Program-made: the position numbers and the translations under genes
NCBI GenBank assembly: GCA_963705285.1
Contig: OY970066.1
Location: forward strand, 3,658,001-3,722,000
Length of the DNA: 64,000 nucleotides
Direction: 5' to 3'
Source: JACMLD01 sp963705285
GTDB taxonomy: Bacteria > Bacteroidota > Bacteroidia > Chitinophagales > Chitinophagaceae
In this document: one piece after another, positions 35,168 through 43,986 of the stretch
Layout: each line of letters begins with the position of its first letter
How positions within the stretch are numbered: the stretch's first letter is position 1
Notes under the pieces: model-generated
What the model was told of the DNA's origin: nothing
What the model saw: the letters and a program-made list of their open reading frames with translations, nothing else
Databases searched by the model: none

Positions 35168-36247
35168 ATGTCTTATTCTGTAAAACAAGGTTCGTTACTG
35201 GTACTCGCCGCCTGTATATTGTTGGCGGGGGGCGATGGTAAATGGGAAATAGTGCCCACCAAAAATACCATTCCTAACCGTGGCGAATGCGGCATGGCGG
35301 CTTCTAACGGTAAGCTGTACCTGCTGGGCGGCGGTGCATTGCCTACCCAGGTTTATGATCCTTCCACATTAACATGGACTGCAAAGGCTACAGCACCGTT
35401 AAACATCAATCATTTTCAGGCAGTGGCTTTTCAGAATAAGATTTATGTGTTGTCGGCATTTACAGACGGGCCATATCCCGATCAGCCTAATATACAAACG
35501 GTATATTATTACGATACACAAAATGATAGCTGGAAAACGGGTGGGGCTTTGCCCGCAGAAAGAAACCGCTCGGCAGCCGGCGCAGTTTTGTACAAAAACA
35601 AACTGTACCTGGTGGCGGGTATTCAGCATGGCCATTCAACCGGCACTACTAATATGTTTGATGTGTATGACCCCGCATCAGAACAATGGAGCGCTCTGCC
35701 CGATGCCCCGCATATACGGGATCATTGCTCCGCAGCAGTGGTAAACGACAAATTATATGTGGCGGGGGGAAGAAATACGAGCTACCATGAGCCTGAAAAT
35801 TTTATGTCGTTTTTTAAGAAAACTGTGCTGGAAGTAGATTGCTATGATTTTAAAACCGGCCAATGGTCAACGTTAGCTGCCAAATTACCCCTTGGCAGCG
35901 GTGGTGGGGCGCTCGTAAACCTGGATAACAAACTATATTATATGGGCGGAGAGCGGGCCACAGAAACAGAGGCCAACCGTCCGCGCGATAACGTATTCTG
36001 GCTTGACCCCGCCAGTGGCAATGAATGGAAAGAAACCAGTCATTTACAAGAAGCCCGCAATGGCATGAGCGCCGCTGTAATCAACCATAAAATATATGTA
36101 TTTGGCGGTGCCGGGCCAAAGATTGCGCCAATGCCTGATGGTCCCCGGAATGATAGCCTGCGCAAATCATCTCCGCCTCCGCCGCCACCGGCCAAAGAAC
36201 AAGGGCCCAAACCCATTTCACCGTTAGAAGTATTCAGTATACAATAA
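35168..36247 (+). CDS. Kelch-repeat beta-propeller protein
   Basis: 359 residues. A hydrophobic N-terminus (about 7-22) suggests export. At least five Kelch blades follow, seen as repeated GKLYLLGGG, NKIYVLSAF, NKLYLVAGI, DKLYVAGGR, NKLYYMGGE and HKIYVFGGA strands with the W about 25 residues further on. The C-terminus contains a proline run (SPPPPPPAKEQGPKP). Propellers of this kind bind glycans or proteins; some are sialate mutarotase relatives. It lies just upstream of rpiA (25 bp), but a shared function is not obvious. Confidence 0.9.
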   Translation: MSYSVKQGSLLVLAACILLAGGDGKWEIVPTKNTIPNRGECGMAASNGKLYLLGGGALPTQVYDPSTLTWTAKATAPLNINHFQAVAFQNKIYVLSAFTDGPYPDQPNIQTVYYYDTQNDSWKTGGALPAERNRSAAGAVLYKNKLYLVAGIQHGHSTGTTNMFDVYDPASEQWSALPDAPHIRDHCSAAVVNDKLYVAGGRNTSYHEPENFMSFFKKTVLEVDCYDFKTGQWSTLAAKLPLGSGGGALVNLDNKLYYMGGERATETEANRPRDNVFWLDPASGNEWKETSHLQEARNGMSAAVINHKIYVFGGAGPKIAPMPDGPRNDSLRKSSPPPPPPAKEQGPKPISPLEVFSIQ

Positions 36248-36272
36248 CTGGCCTCAAAAAAAAGAATAACTG

Positions 36273-36959
36273 ATGAAAACAAAAGAAGAGATAAAAAAAC
36301 TGGCCGCTGTGCAAGCGTTGGTGCATATTGAACAACATATGACCGTAGGTATCGGTACCGGTTCTACCGTGTATTGGTTTATACAGGAACTGGCCCGGCG
36401 GATACAAGAAGGACTGATATGCAGGTGCGTTCCTACTTCTACAGCTACCAATGTAATGGCGATTGAATTGGGTATACCCATGATTACATTGAATGATGCA
36501 CAAAAAATAGATGTTACTATCGACGGAGCCGATGAAATTGACCCGCAATTATCTGTTATAAAGGGTGGGGGTGGCGCATTGCTGCAAGAGAAAATGGTGG
36601 CCGCTGCATCGGATAAACTAATCATTATAGCAGATAGCAGCAAACTGGTACAACAACTCGGCGCCTTTCCGTTACCGGTAGAAGTAATACCCTATGGTTG
36701 GAAACAGGTACAGCAGCACATCGCCTTCACCAACGATGCCATTGTGGTACGGCGTATGAAAGACGATGGGCCATTTGTAACCGACCACGGCCATTATATC
36801 CTCGATTGTCATTTTAAGAAAATCGATGATCCGGCAAAACTCGCCATTGCACTCAACACCACGCCCGGTGTGGTGGAAAATGGATTGTTTTTACACATGG
36901 CCAACATCGCCATTATTGCAAATGCAGATGGAACGCTGCAAACGTTGATGGCTGAATAA
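36273..36959 (+). CDS. rpiA: Ribose-5-phosphate isomerase A
   Basis: 228 residues. Interconverts ribose 5-phosphate and ribulose 5-phosphate in the pentose phosphate pathway. Family motifs are clear: VGIGTGSTVYWFI (31-43), TSTAT (about 55), the DVTIDGADEID segment (about 78-88) carrying catalytic acids, and KGGGGALLQEK. Length matches bacterial RpiA. The start is 25 bp after the Kelch gene stop, so the two may be co-transcribed. Confidence 0.96.
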   Translation: MKTKEEIKKLAAVQALVHIEQHMTVGIGTGSTVYWFIQELARRIQEGLICRCVPTSTATNVMAIELGIPMITLNDAQKIDVTIDGADEIDPQLSVIKGGGGALLQEKMVAAASDKLIIIADSSKLVQQLGAFPLPVEVIPYGWKQVQQHIAFTNDAIVVRRMKDDGPFVTDHGHYILDCHFKKIDDPAKLAIALNTTPGVVENGLFLHMANIAIIANADGTLQTLMAE

Positions 36960-37079
36960 AAGTGAGTAGACTATCAGTAATAGATAACCGAAGCCTTAAA
37001 ATTTAGGCTACTTAAAGCATAACGGTTCAGACTTCTGTTATCTATATGCGATTGCGAGATAGGAATATTAGACAATTCA

Positions 37080-37796
37080 TTACCGTTTCAGCAACCGGTT
37101 TTGTAATATTTTTTCCAGCACCTCGTCTTTTATATTTCTGCTGATGGGAATGCGGTGTTGCCCAATTTTTATTTCATTGCCTTCTATGGTTTCCACTTTA
37201 TCCCCTGCCACCAGGTAAGATTTATGCACTTTAATAAAACGCGCCGCGGGTAATTGTTCTTCCACGCTTTTCATAGTAAGGTAGGTAACGTATTTTTTAT
37301 CCCTGGTATAAATGGCCACATAGTTTTGAAGCGCCTCTGCAAACAATACTTCACTGTGCAACAGTTTTACCAGTTTATTATCTGTTTTTATAAAAAAATA
37401 CGCGGCTTCTGCAGGTTGTTCAGGGGTTTTATGTGCATTTTCCAGATAGGCGCCGGCCTTCATGGCCGCTTTCAGAAAGCGGTCGAACGAAAAAGGTTTC
37501 AGGAGGTAATCAATCACATTCAATTCGTAGCCCTGCAGTGCGTATTGCGGGTAAGCAGTAGTAATGATGGTAAGCGGTGGCGTTTGCAGGCTTTTTAAAA
37601 AATCAAGACCAGTAATTTTCGGCATCTGAATGTCTAGCAGCAGCAATTGAATATCCTGTCCCGCTAATATTTCTGTTGCCTTGAGTGGATTTTCAAACTC
37701 ACCTTTAAGTTGAAGAAATTCAACATCTGCAATATATTCTCTCAGGCCTTTGCGTGCCAGCGGTTCATCGTCTATTATGATGCAGTTTATTTTCAA
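37080..37796 (-). CDS. LytTR-family response regulator
   Basis: 238 residues. The receiver domain has acidic residues Asp9-Asp10, phospho-acceptor Asp55 in LLLLDIQMPKITG and the KPFSFDRFLKA segment carrying the conserved Lys. The C-terminal LytTR DNA-binding domain (about 135-235) contains NYVAIYTRDKKYVTYLTMKSVEEQL and FIKVHKSYLV. It forms an operon with the kinase upstream (15 bp gap) and is its evident partner. Confidence 0.94.
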   Translation of the reverse strand: MKINCIIIDDEPLARKGLREYIADVEFLQLKGEFENPLKATEILAGQDIQLLLLDIQMPKITGLDFLKSLQTPPLTIITTAYPQYALQGYELNVIDYLLKPFSFDRFLKAAMKAGAYLENAHKTPEQPAEAAYFFIKTDNKLVKLLHSEVLFAEALQNYVAIYTRDKKYVTYLTMKSVEEQLPAARFIKVHKSYLVAGDKVETIEGNEIKIGQHRIPISRNIKDEVLEKILQNRLLKR

Positions 37797-37811
37797 TGCC
37801 TGATTATTTTA

Positions 37812-38831
37812 CTATTCAATTGATAATTGCAACTGTACCGAATAAGTATTTTCGCCATTACTAATATGCAGGCTATGTTTTCCGGGATACAATAGTTCCA
37901 GCCTTCTTTGTACATTGGCCAGGCCAATACCACCGCTGTGTTCTGTACTGGCGCTATTGTCTTTTGAATTTTTTACATGAAGCGTAAGGCTGCCATTTTG
38001 TTTTGTAAGGCAAATATGCACAAAGTTAACAGCATCTGTATGGTTAGAAATATGCTTGAATGCGTTTTCAACAAAAGGTATCAGCAGCAATGGTGTAATG
38101 CTGAACCCGGAGACGTTGCTGTCAATATCCATGTTGATGTCGTAATTATTATCTTTTCGCAATTGCTGTAATTGTACAAAGTTCTTGAGGTATACCAGTT
38201 CTTTTTCTATACCAATGCTGTCTGCGTTGCAATCATATAACTGGTACCGAAGCAAATCAGAAAATTGGAGCAGCGTTTGCCGCGCATCGGTATTTTGCTT
38301 GTCAATCAAAAAATAAATGGCGTTTAGGGAATTAAAAAGAAAATGCGGGTTTATCTGCGATTTTAAAAACTGTAATTCTGTTTCGGCTTTTTCTTTTGCC
38401 ATGTCGCTCAGCCGCCCGCGCGCTGCGGCGTAATCTGTTAACAGCTTGAATGCGGCGGCAGTACTTACCAATAAAAAATGGGGAATGATATTATCGTAAA
38501 TCCTTTCTTTGAGGTTGGTAGTAAGGTTAAAAAATCCGGGTGAACCAAAGATCATTTCTTCTACCTGCATTTTTACAATGCTGCAACCCGCCACCATGAT
38601 AATGTACAACACAGCAAAGGCAACATATTTTTTGCGGTACAACAGGCGCGGTATCAACAGGTTGTTGGTTAGGTATACCATGAGCATGAGATCGGCCACT
38701 TTGATCAACGTAATCAACCCGGCACCCCTGGGATAATCCTGGTAACGAAAATAATACCAGCCGGCATACAGCAACAGCCAGCCCGCCAGGTGGTGAAGCC
38801 TGTATTTAAATATCAATTGCCGCCAGTTCAT
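37812..38831 (-). CDS. LytS-like sensor histidine kinase
   Basis: 339 residues. Four membrane helices (about 14-30, 40-60, 70-90 and 112-132) are followed by the His_kinase domain with phospho-acceptor His163 in SQINPHFLFNSLNAIYFL and an ATPase domain (PLLLIPFVENAFKH with the N-box Asn; GGIGLANVQRR). This is the standard Bacteroidota partner of LytTR regulators and is transcribed first in a two-gene operon. No extracytoplasmic sensor domain is visible, so the membrane helices may do the sensing. Confidence 0.94.
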   Translation of the reverse strand: MNWRQLIFKYRLHHLAGWLLLYAGWYYFRYQDYPRGAGLITLIKVADLMLMVYLTNNLLIPRLLYRKKYVAFAVLYIIMVAGCSIVKMQVEEMIFGSPGFFNLTTNLKERIYDNIIPHFLLVSTAAAFKLLTDYAAARGRLSDMAKEKAETELQFLKSQINPHFLFNSLNAIYFLIDKQNTDARQTLLQFSDLLRYQLYDCNADSIGIEKELVYLKNFVQLQQLRKDNNYDINMDIDSNVSGFSITPLLLIPFVENAFKHISNHTDAVNFVHICLTKQNGSLTLHVKNSKDNSASTEHSGGIGLANVQRRLELLYPGKHSLHISNGENTYSVQLQLSIE

Positions 38832-38966
38832 AATTCAAAATAAAAGTACAAAAACCAGCCGGGCCGTAGTATTATATATAATGAAGTATATTCTTGATGA
38901 AATGCTGCCATGCGTTTACATGCGGTATATACTGGCAAGTGGCGGTGACAATAATGAAACGGGATA

Positions 38967-40238
38967 TTATTTCAATATCGGTCGTAACACAGACAGCCTG
39001 CCGTCAATAGGTTGGTTAATCTTTAAACTCAACAGATGCGCTATCAGCGGGTATACATGCACGTTTTCAAAACCTTTTATTTGAAGGTGTTGTTTAAATG
39101 AGGGTCCCCAGGCATAAAAACTGGCATGCATATCAGGTAGCGAGGGATCAAAGCCATGTTTGCCAGGTGAAGGCAATTTGCGGCTTATGCTGAATACCTT
39201 GGGTGGCCTTGGTACCAGTAGTATGTCGCCGGCGCGGTGGTACACATCATCTTTTATTCTGTAATGCCATCGACGAGGTGTTTTATCCGTCAGGTACACA
39301 TCAAAATCAATTGCCTGTTTCTTAATGGCGCGGTAAGTAGGCAAAATATCCTTTTTATCTTTTGCATACAAATGCACCAGCGCATCTCCCCAGGGTACAT
39401 AAAATTTGGTGGTATCAATGGATGTGGGTAATGGAAGCGACCCATTAACATCAACGGTGGTCATACCGTGATCTGAAACAAAAATAAAATTTACCGGCAA
39501 GTGCAAAGAATCTACTGCCGCTACCAACTTCCCAATGCTGCTGTCTACAAAACGTACGGCCTGCGCGGTTTCTTCCGAATCCGGACTGTGCAGGTGCGCG
39601 GCATGATCTACTTCGGGAAAATAAAAGGTAATCAGGTGCGGGCGTTTTTCGGGTGGCAGCTGCAACCATTCTTTCACTGCACGGATGCGGGTATCGATAT
39701 CAATTTTTTCATTGTAAATGTAATAATACGTGGGACGCACACCCAATATGGCGCTTTCTGATGCTACCCAATAAAAGCTGGCGCTCAGCATATATTGTTG
39801 TTCTGCCAGCACCCACAATGGTGTACCACCATACCACGAACTGTCTGCTACTGCTTTCTTGTTGCCCATGCCATAAAATGCTTTTCTTTTGGCATCATAA
39901 AAAGAATTATCCGCCAGCCCGTGGTGCGCAGGGTACAGGCCGGTAACCAGCGTATAGTGATTGGGAAACGTGAGCGACGGAAAAGACGGCTGCATGTACG
40001 CTGCGGCTACACCGCCTTTGCGCAGTTGCAATAAGTTTGTTGCCTGGTATTTATCGGCCAGATCGTGACGAAAGCCATCAGCAGAAATTAAAATAACATA
40101 AGGCTTGTTTTGTTGTGCGATACTATTAACACGACCGGGAATAACTTTTTGCGCGGTGTCTTGCGCATTGCTGGTGAAAGCAATTAAAAGAAGGAGAATG
40201 TAAAAAAGGCGGTGGATGTGGTGAGCTTGACTGTACAT
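38967..40238 (-). CDS. Secreted ectonucleotide pyrophosphatase/phosphodiesterase
   Basis: 423 residues with a signal peptide (cut near residue 26, FTSNAQ). It is an alkaline-phosphatase superfamily enzyme of the NPP type: VILISADGFRHD with metal-ligand Asp54, nucleophile Thr90 in PSFPSLTFPNHYTLVTG, YFPEVDHAAHLHSP, FVSDHGMTTVD and GKHGFDPS with later metal-binding His. It would cleave nucleotide di- or triphosphates or phosphodiesters in the periplasm to release phosphate or nucleosides. Confidence 0.93.
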   Translation of the reverse strand: MYSQAHHIHRLFYILLLLIAFTSNAQDTAQKVIPGRVNSIAQQNKPYVILISADGFRHDLADKYQATNLLQLRKGGVAAAYMQPSFPSLTFPNHYTLVTGLYPAHHGLADNSFYDAKRKAFYGMGNKKAVADSSWYGGTPLWVLAEQQYMLSASFYWVASESAILGVRPTYYYIYNEKIDIDTRIRAVKEWLQLPPEKRPHLITFYFPEVDHAAHLHSPDSEETAQAVRFVDSSIGKLVAAVDSLHLPVNFIFVSDHGMTTVDVNGSLPLPTSIDTTKFYVPWGDALVHLYAKDKKDILPTYRAIKKQAIDFDVYLTDKTPRRWHYRIKDDVYHRAGDILLVPRPPKVFSISRKLPSPGKHGFDPSLPDMHASFYAWGPSFKQHLQIKGFENVHVYPLIAHLLSLKINQPIDGRLSVLRPILK

Positions 40239-40270
40239 TTCTTAGATATTTATTTTGCAGCCACTATGCA

Positions 40271-40338
40271 GGTCTGACCTACGGTACCGACCTGAAATGT
40301 TTGCAGCTAGTATGCAGATCTGACCTTCAATACCAACC
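40271..40338 (-). repeat. Inverted copies of the 22-bp GGTC/GACC repeat
   Basis: GGTCTGACC...GTACCGACC at 40271-40292 is the complement of the repeat units at 25 kb with few changes. A more degenerate copy (GATCTGACCTTCAATACCAACC) lies at about 40317-40338. They sit between two minus-strand genes. Confidence 0.75.
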
Positions 40339-40378
40339 CGATGTACTAATCCCTTTTTTAATTTTCACTTTTGACTTT

Positions 40379-41062
40379 TTAATTTCTCTCCCCAAACAGC
40401 AGGCTGCCGATCCTTACCATGGTAGAACCATGTTGCAATGCAATGGCATAATCGCTGCTCATGCCCATAGAAAGATAAACAAAAGGTGTGGTGCCTTGCA
40501 ACGCAGCAAATGGGTATTGCGCATATTTGTTGAACAATGATTGCAGGTAGCTGAATTCACGATTGATCACCACCACATCTTCTGTAAACGATGCCATGCC
40601 CATTAATCCGCGTATATGCACGTGATCAAGCGCCGCCACCTGGTTGTTGGAGTTATCAAACAGCGCATCCAGTTCGGCTTCATCCATTCCAAATTTGGTT
40701 TCTTCTTTTGCAATGTGTACCTGCAGCAATACATTGATCTGTTTATCCAGTTTCTTTGCCTGTTTGTTGATTTCCTGTAAAAGTTTTATGCTGTCCACGC
40801 CATGTATCAAATGTACAAACGGAGCAATCTGTTTTACTTTATTGGTTTGCAGGTGTCCAATAAAATGCCAGCGGATGTCTGCAGGTAATTGTGGTTGCTT
40901 GGTGAGCAGTTCCTGTACATAGTTTTCGCCAAAATCTCGCTGGCCCATCCCGTATAATTGCAGTATGTCTTCAACAGGTTTTGTTTTTGATACGGCTACC
41001 AGGATAGCTTTGCCTTTTAGCTCTTCTGTAATCTGCTGGTATTTTTCTGTATTAATGGCCAT
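40379..41062 (-). CDS. YggS-family pyridoxal-phosphate homeostasis protein
   Basis: 227 residues with the fold of the alanine racemase N-terminal barrel. The PLP-binding Lys26 lies in LVAVSKTKP. Typical segments are GENYVQELLTK, WHFIGHLQTNKV, HGVDSIKLLQEIN, LLQVHIAKEETKFGM and the phosphate-binding end LSMGMSSDYAIALQHGSTMVRIG. The family has no known catalytic activity and carries and buffers PLP. Confidence 0.95.
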   Translation of the reverse strand: MAINTEKYQQITEELKGKAILVAVSKTKPVEDILQLYGMGQRDFGENYVQELLTKQPQLPADIRWHFIGHLQTNKVKQIAPFVHLIHGVDSIKLLQEINKQAKKLDKQINVLLQVHIAKEETKFGMDEAELDALFDNSNNQVAALDHVHIRGLMGMASFTEDVVVINREFSYLQSLFNKYAQYPFAALQGTTPFVYLSMGMSSDYAIALQHGSTMVRIGSLLFGERN

Positions 41063-41139
41063 TGCTGTGTAACGTTGTATGAAACAACAAATTTAACGAC
41101 TGATGGTGGTGAATAAAGGATGGCAAAGCAATAGCAAGG

Positions 41140-42294
41140 TTATTTCAATACGGCGCGGCTGATCACAATTCGCTGTACTTCGCTGGTGCCTTCATAAATC
41201 TGCGTAATTTTTGCATCACGCATCAGTCGTTCTACATGGTATTCTTTTACATAGCCATATCCACCGTGTATTTGTACTGCTTCTACTGTTACCCACATGG
41301 CGGTTTCTGATGCAAATACTTTTGCCATAGAAGAACTGAGCGCATAATCCTGATGTTGATCTTTCTCGTAAGCGGCTTTTAAACACAATAGCCTGGCAGC
41401 TTCAATACGCGTGGCCATATCTGCCAGCTTAAACTGGATCGCCTGGTGGTGCATGATTTCTTTTCCAAATGCTTTTCTTTCTTTTACGTATTTGAGCGCC
41501 AGTTCATAAGCCCCGCTTGCAATACCCAGCGCCTGGCTGGCAATACCGATGCGGCCGCCGCTGAGTGTTTTCATGGCAAATGAAAACCCAAACCCATCGG
41601 CACCAATGCGGTTTTCTTTTGGCACTTTTACATCGTTAAAGAGAATACTATGTGTATCGCTGCCGCGGATGCCCAGTTTATTTTCTTTGGCGCCCACAGT
41701 TACGCCAGGCCAGTTCTTTTCTACAATGAAGACATTGATGCCGTGGCTGCCTTTGGCAATATCTGTTTGCGCCATTACCAGGTAAACAGAGGCCGAGTTT
41801 CCATTGGTGATCCAGTTCTTGGTGCCGTTTATCAGGTAATGGTCCCCTTTATCTTCGGCTATGGTTCGCTGTGAGGTTGCATCGCTGCCGGCTTCGGGTT
41901 CGCTCAGCAAAAAGGCGCCTATGTACAGTTCTCCGTCTTTGCGGCCTTGCGCTAAGGGAGTAAGATATTGTTGTTTTTGGGCTTCGGTGCCGTAGGTTTC
42001 AAGTCCCCAGCATACCAGGCTATTGTTTACACTAACGGCTACGCTTACACTGGCATCAATTTTACTGATTTCTTCCATGGCCAGTACATAGCTTACGGTA
42101 TCCATACCACTGCCGCCGTATTGCGGGTCTACCATCATGCCCATAAAACCTAGTTCTGCCAGTTTCATGATTTGCTGGCGCGGAAATTTTTGCTGTTCAT
42201 CCCGTTCAATCACCCCGGGCAGGCATTCCTGTTGGGCAAAATCGCGCGCAGCTTTTTGTATCATCAAATGTTCTTCGGTCAACTGAAAATGCAT
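41140..42294 (-). CDS. Acyl-CoA dehydrogenase (short-chain type)
   Basis: About 384 residues from the ATG at 42294 (MHFQLTEEHL). The FAD-dependent fold is complete: the N-terminal helical domain, the AFLLSEPEAGSDATSQRT flavin-contact motif, NGTKNWITNGNSA, and the C-terminal helices with the catalytic Glu in QIYEGTSEVQR, as in butyryl-CoA dehydrogenases. It catalyses the first step of fatty-acid or amino-acid acyl-CoA beta-oxidation. Electron-transfer flavoprotein genes are not adjacent. Confidence 0.95.
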   Translation of the reverse strand: MHFQLTEEHLMIQKAARDFAQQECLPGVIERDEQQKFPRQQIMKLAELGFMGMMVDPQYGGSGMDTVSYVLAMEEISKIDASVSVAVSVNNSLVCWGLETYGTEAQKQQYLTPLAQGRKDGELYIGAFLLSEPEAGSDATSQRTIAEDKGDHYLINGTKNWITNGNSASVYLVMAQTDIAKGSHGINVFIVEKNWPGVTVGAKENKLGIRGSDTHSILFNDVKVPKENRIGADGFGFSFAMKTLSGGRIGIASQALGIASGAYELALKYVKERKAFGKEIMHHQAIQFKLADMATRIEAARLLCLKAAYEKDQHQDYALSSSMAKVFASETAMWVTVEAVQIHGGYGYVKEYHVERLMRDAKITQIYEGTSEVQRIVISRAVLK

Positions 42295-42403
42295 GGGTAA
42301 TGTTTTTGCGGGTGGGCACAAAAATAAAGAAAGTTGTTGGACTAACTAACAGGCGGTAGTAAAATGTTCCGGCAACTATTTACGTGTTGGGACAAGGGGT
42401 GGG

Positions 42404-42643
42404 TTACCTTCCTGTAGTGTTTTTCATAAAATAAAATATCCCCAAACAAAATGTTCCCCAACTACAAGAATAAAAGAATAATAAAAATAGGTCGTCTTTT
42501 TTACCGGTGTCAAAAGCGTTTATGAGGTAAATATGCGTGGTATAGTAGTGCAAATGACATACTTCTTCTGTAAGTGGTATCCCGACAAATGACATAGAAA
42601 CGACACCAATAATAAAAAGCGTTATTATAATAGGCTTTAACAT
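42404..42643 (-). CDS. Small two-helix membrane protein
   Basis: 79 residues with hydrophobic segments at about 3-22 and 53-73 and a His/Tyr-rich loop (CHLHYYTTHIYL) between them. No family recognised. Its ATG overlaps the stop codon of a 44-codon frame directly upstream (TAATG), suggesting coupled translation. Confidence 0.55.
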   Translation of the reverse strand: MLKPIIITLFIIGVVSMSFVGIPLTEEVCHLHYYTTHIYLINAFDTGKKDDLFLLFFYSCSWGTFCLGIFYFMKNTTGR

Positions 42644-42777
42644 TATTTCTTTTTAGGCTTATCCTTGTGCTTTTCTTCTTTCTTGGGCATATGTATTACC
42701 GATGCCTTTATAACGTCTGCAAACGCGCTGTTAATGGCTAGTTTGAATAGTATTTTTCTGCCCGTGGTTTCTTGCAT
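42643..42777 (-). CDS. Lysine-rich 44-residue protein
   Basis: A small frame reading MQETTGRKILFKLAINS through to a tail HMPKKEEKHKDKPKKK. The very basic tail and the TAATG overlap with the next gene support real translation. An internal ATG would give a 15-residue peptide MPKKEEKHKDKPKKK. Function unknown; such tails can bind nucleic acid or membranes, which is inference only. Confidence 0.45.
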   Translation of the reverse strand: MQETTGRKILFKLAINSAFADVIKASVIHMPKKEEKHKDKPKKK

Positions 42778-42832
42778 TTGTCATGACTTTAGTTGGCAAA
42801 TATATATGAGTAGGGACAAGTTGATCTAAAAA

Positions 42833-43153
42833 TTAGAAATGGTAGGTTATAGACCGGTAGAGTCTGAAAATATAAAAAACTATGATGGCAAGAGGTATTA
42901 TGGCTGAAATGACTTTATTTATTGAGTATAATTTAAAGCTGGCAACTGTTGATATCAGCAGAAGAATGGGGTATATCCAAATGAGCAGGTATTCCCATTT
43001 GCTCAATTGAGCAAATGAATAATCTCCCAGCCTTGCATAAGAGACAATAACAGCAAAAGGCCATATCAAAAAGCCTACAAAGTTTGTATAATTAAGGCAA
43101 ACCAGCCACTTTGGTAAATTGTATTCTGAAGATAAAAACGTAATCTTTTTCAT
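42833..43153 (-). CDS. Small membrane protein with three helices
   Basis: 106 residues with hydrophobic segments at about 17-43, 54-71 and 80-97. No family recognised. It is the second from the 5' end of a run of small minus-strand membrane protein genes (43599 to 42404) that look like a species-specific patch with lower G+C than the flanking housekeeping genes. Confidence 0.55.
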   Translation of the reverse strand: MKKITFLSSEYNLPKWLVCLNYTNFVGFLIWPFAVIVSYARLGDYSFAQLSKWEYLLIWIYPILLLISTVASFKLYSINKVISAIIPLAIIVFYIFRLYRSITYHF

Positions 43154-43296
43154 TAGTCTTTTAAAGTTATCGCTGGTTTTTTTTCCTTCTTATGTCAACT
43201 ATATTGCAACTGTAACAAAGGGGCTTTACTCCGAAACTCTTGATTTAATAAAAAGTTCATGTGCTGCATTCAGTGAGGTATAAAGCACTTGTATCA

Positions 43297-43599
43297 TTAT
43301 AATAATGGTACGGCCGGCTGAGATGTTGTATAGCTTTTATTGATAAATGGTTGTTTTTTTAATTTCTCGAAAATATATAGCTTCTTTTGGGCTTCCGGCT
43401 TCTGAGTGTATTGATTATTTATTTTTCTTACTCCTGCATCAAATAAGACAGCACCATCCACACACCAATAAAGCAGCACACCATTGATATCACCTTGTAA
43501 TTCGCCCAGTTTTTTCTTTTTACATAGTAACTGGTAAACAATCCACCCAACCAGTAATCCACTTAGCAATCCATAGCGTATCAAAAAGTAAATTGACAT
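43297..43599 (-). CDS. Hypothetical small membrane protein
   Basis: 100 residues. One or two hydrophobic segments lie in the first half (about 5-25 and 38-55), separated by a CKKKK basic patch, followed by a polar, lysine-rich C-terminal half. No family recognised. Coding status is moderate. Confidence 0.45.
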   Translation of the reverse strand: MSIYFLIRYGLLSGLLVGWIVYQLLCKKKKLGELQGDINGVLLYWCVDGAVLFDAGVRKINNQYTQKPEAQKKLYIFEKLKKQPFINKSYTTSQPAVPLL

Positions 43600-43986
43600 A
43601 GCGTTTATCTTCAGATGCCGTAATGGTCATTCAACGTAACCGGACAATTGAACAGGTCGAAGGAAAAACATTTTTGCTGCATTTGCAAATAACATCCGTT
43701 AAACAAAATGCTCCCAGGTACCTGAAACCTATTCATTTCAGGCTAATTCTCCGCCGCTTTAAGGGCCCTCTATACCCACTTTGTGGGATTTTTTGCCCAA
43801 ATGATATACATATTAACTTAATCTATTATTTTTGTTTAGACATATAGGAAAACACCTACTCCTTCGTCGCCAACCAATTTCTGTAATAACCCTCCTTTCC
43901 GGAGCGCATTATCAGCTATCCTTTATATCCTTTTCTGAATGGCCACCGAACCCAGTGTCTTGCCCAATTTTGTTATCCCTAAACCA
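43600..43986. other. Intergenic region with a weak terminator and a -7-like element
   Basis: No convincing gene. CCCAC-TTT-GTGGG followed by ATTTTTT at 43775-43794 is a small plus-strand terminator-like hairpin. TATTTTTG at 43827-43834 fits the -7 consensus and could drive the large T9SS gene downstream. Confidence 0.45.
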
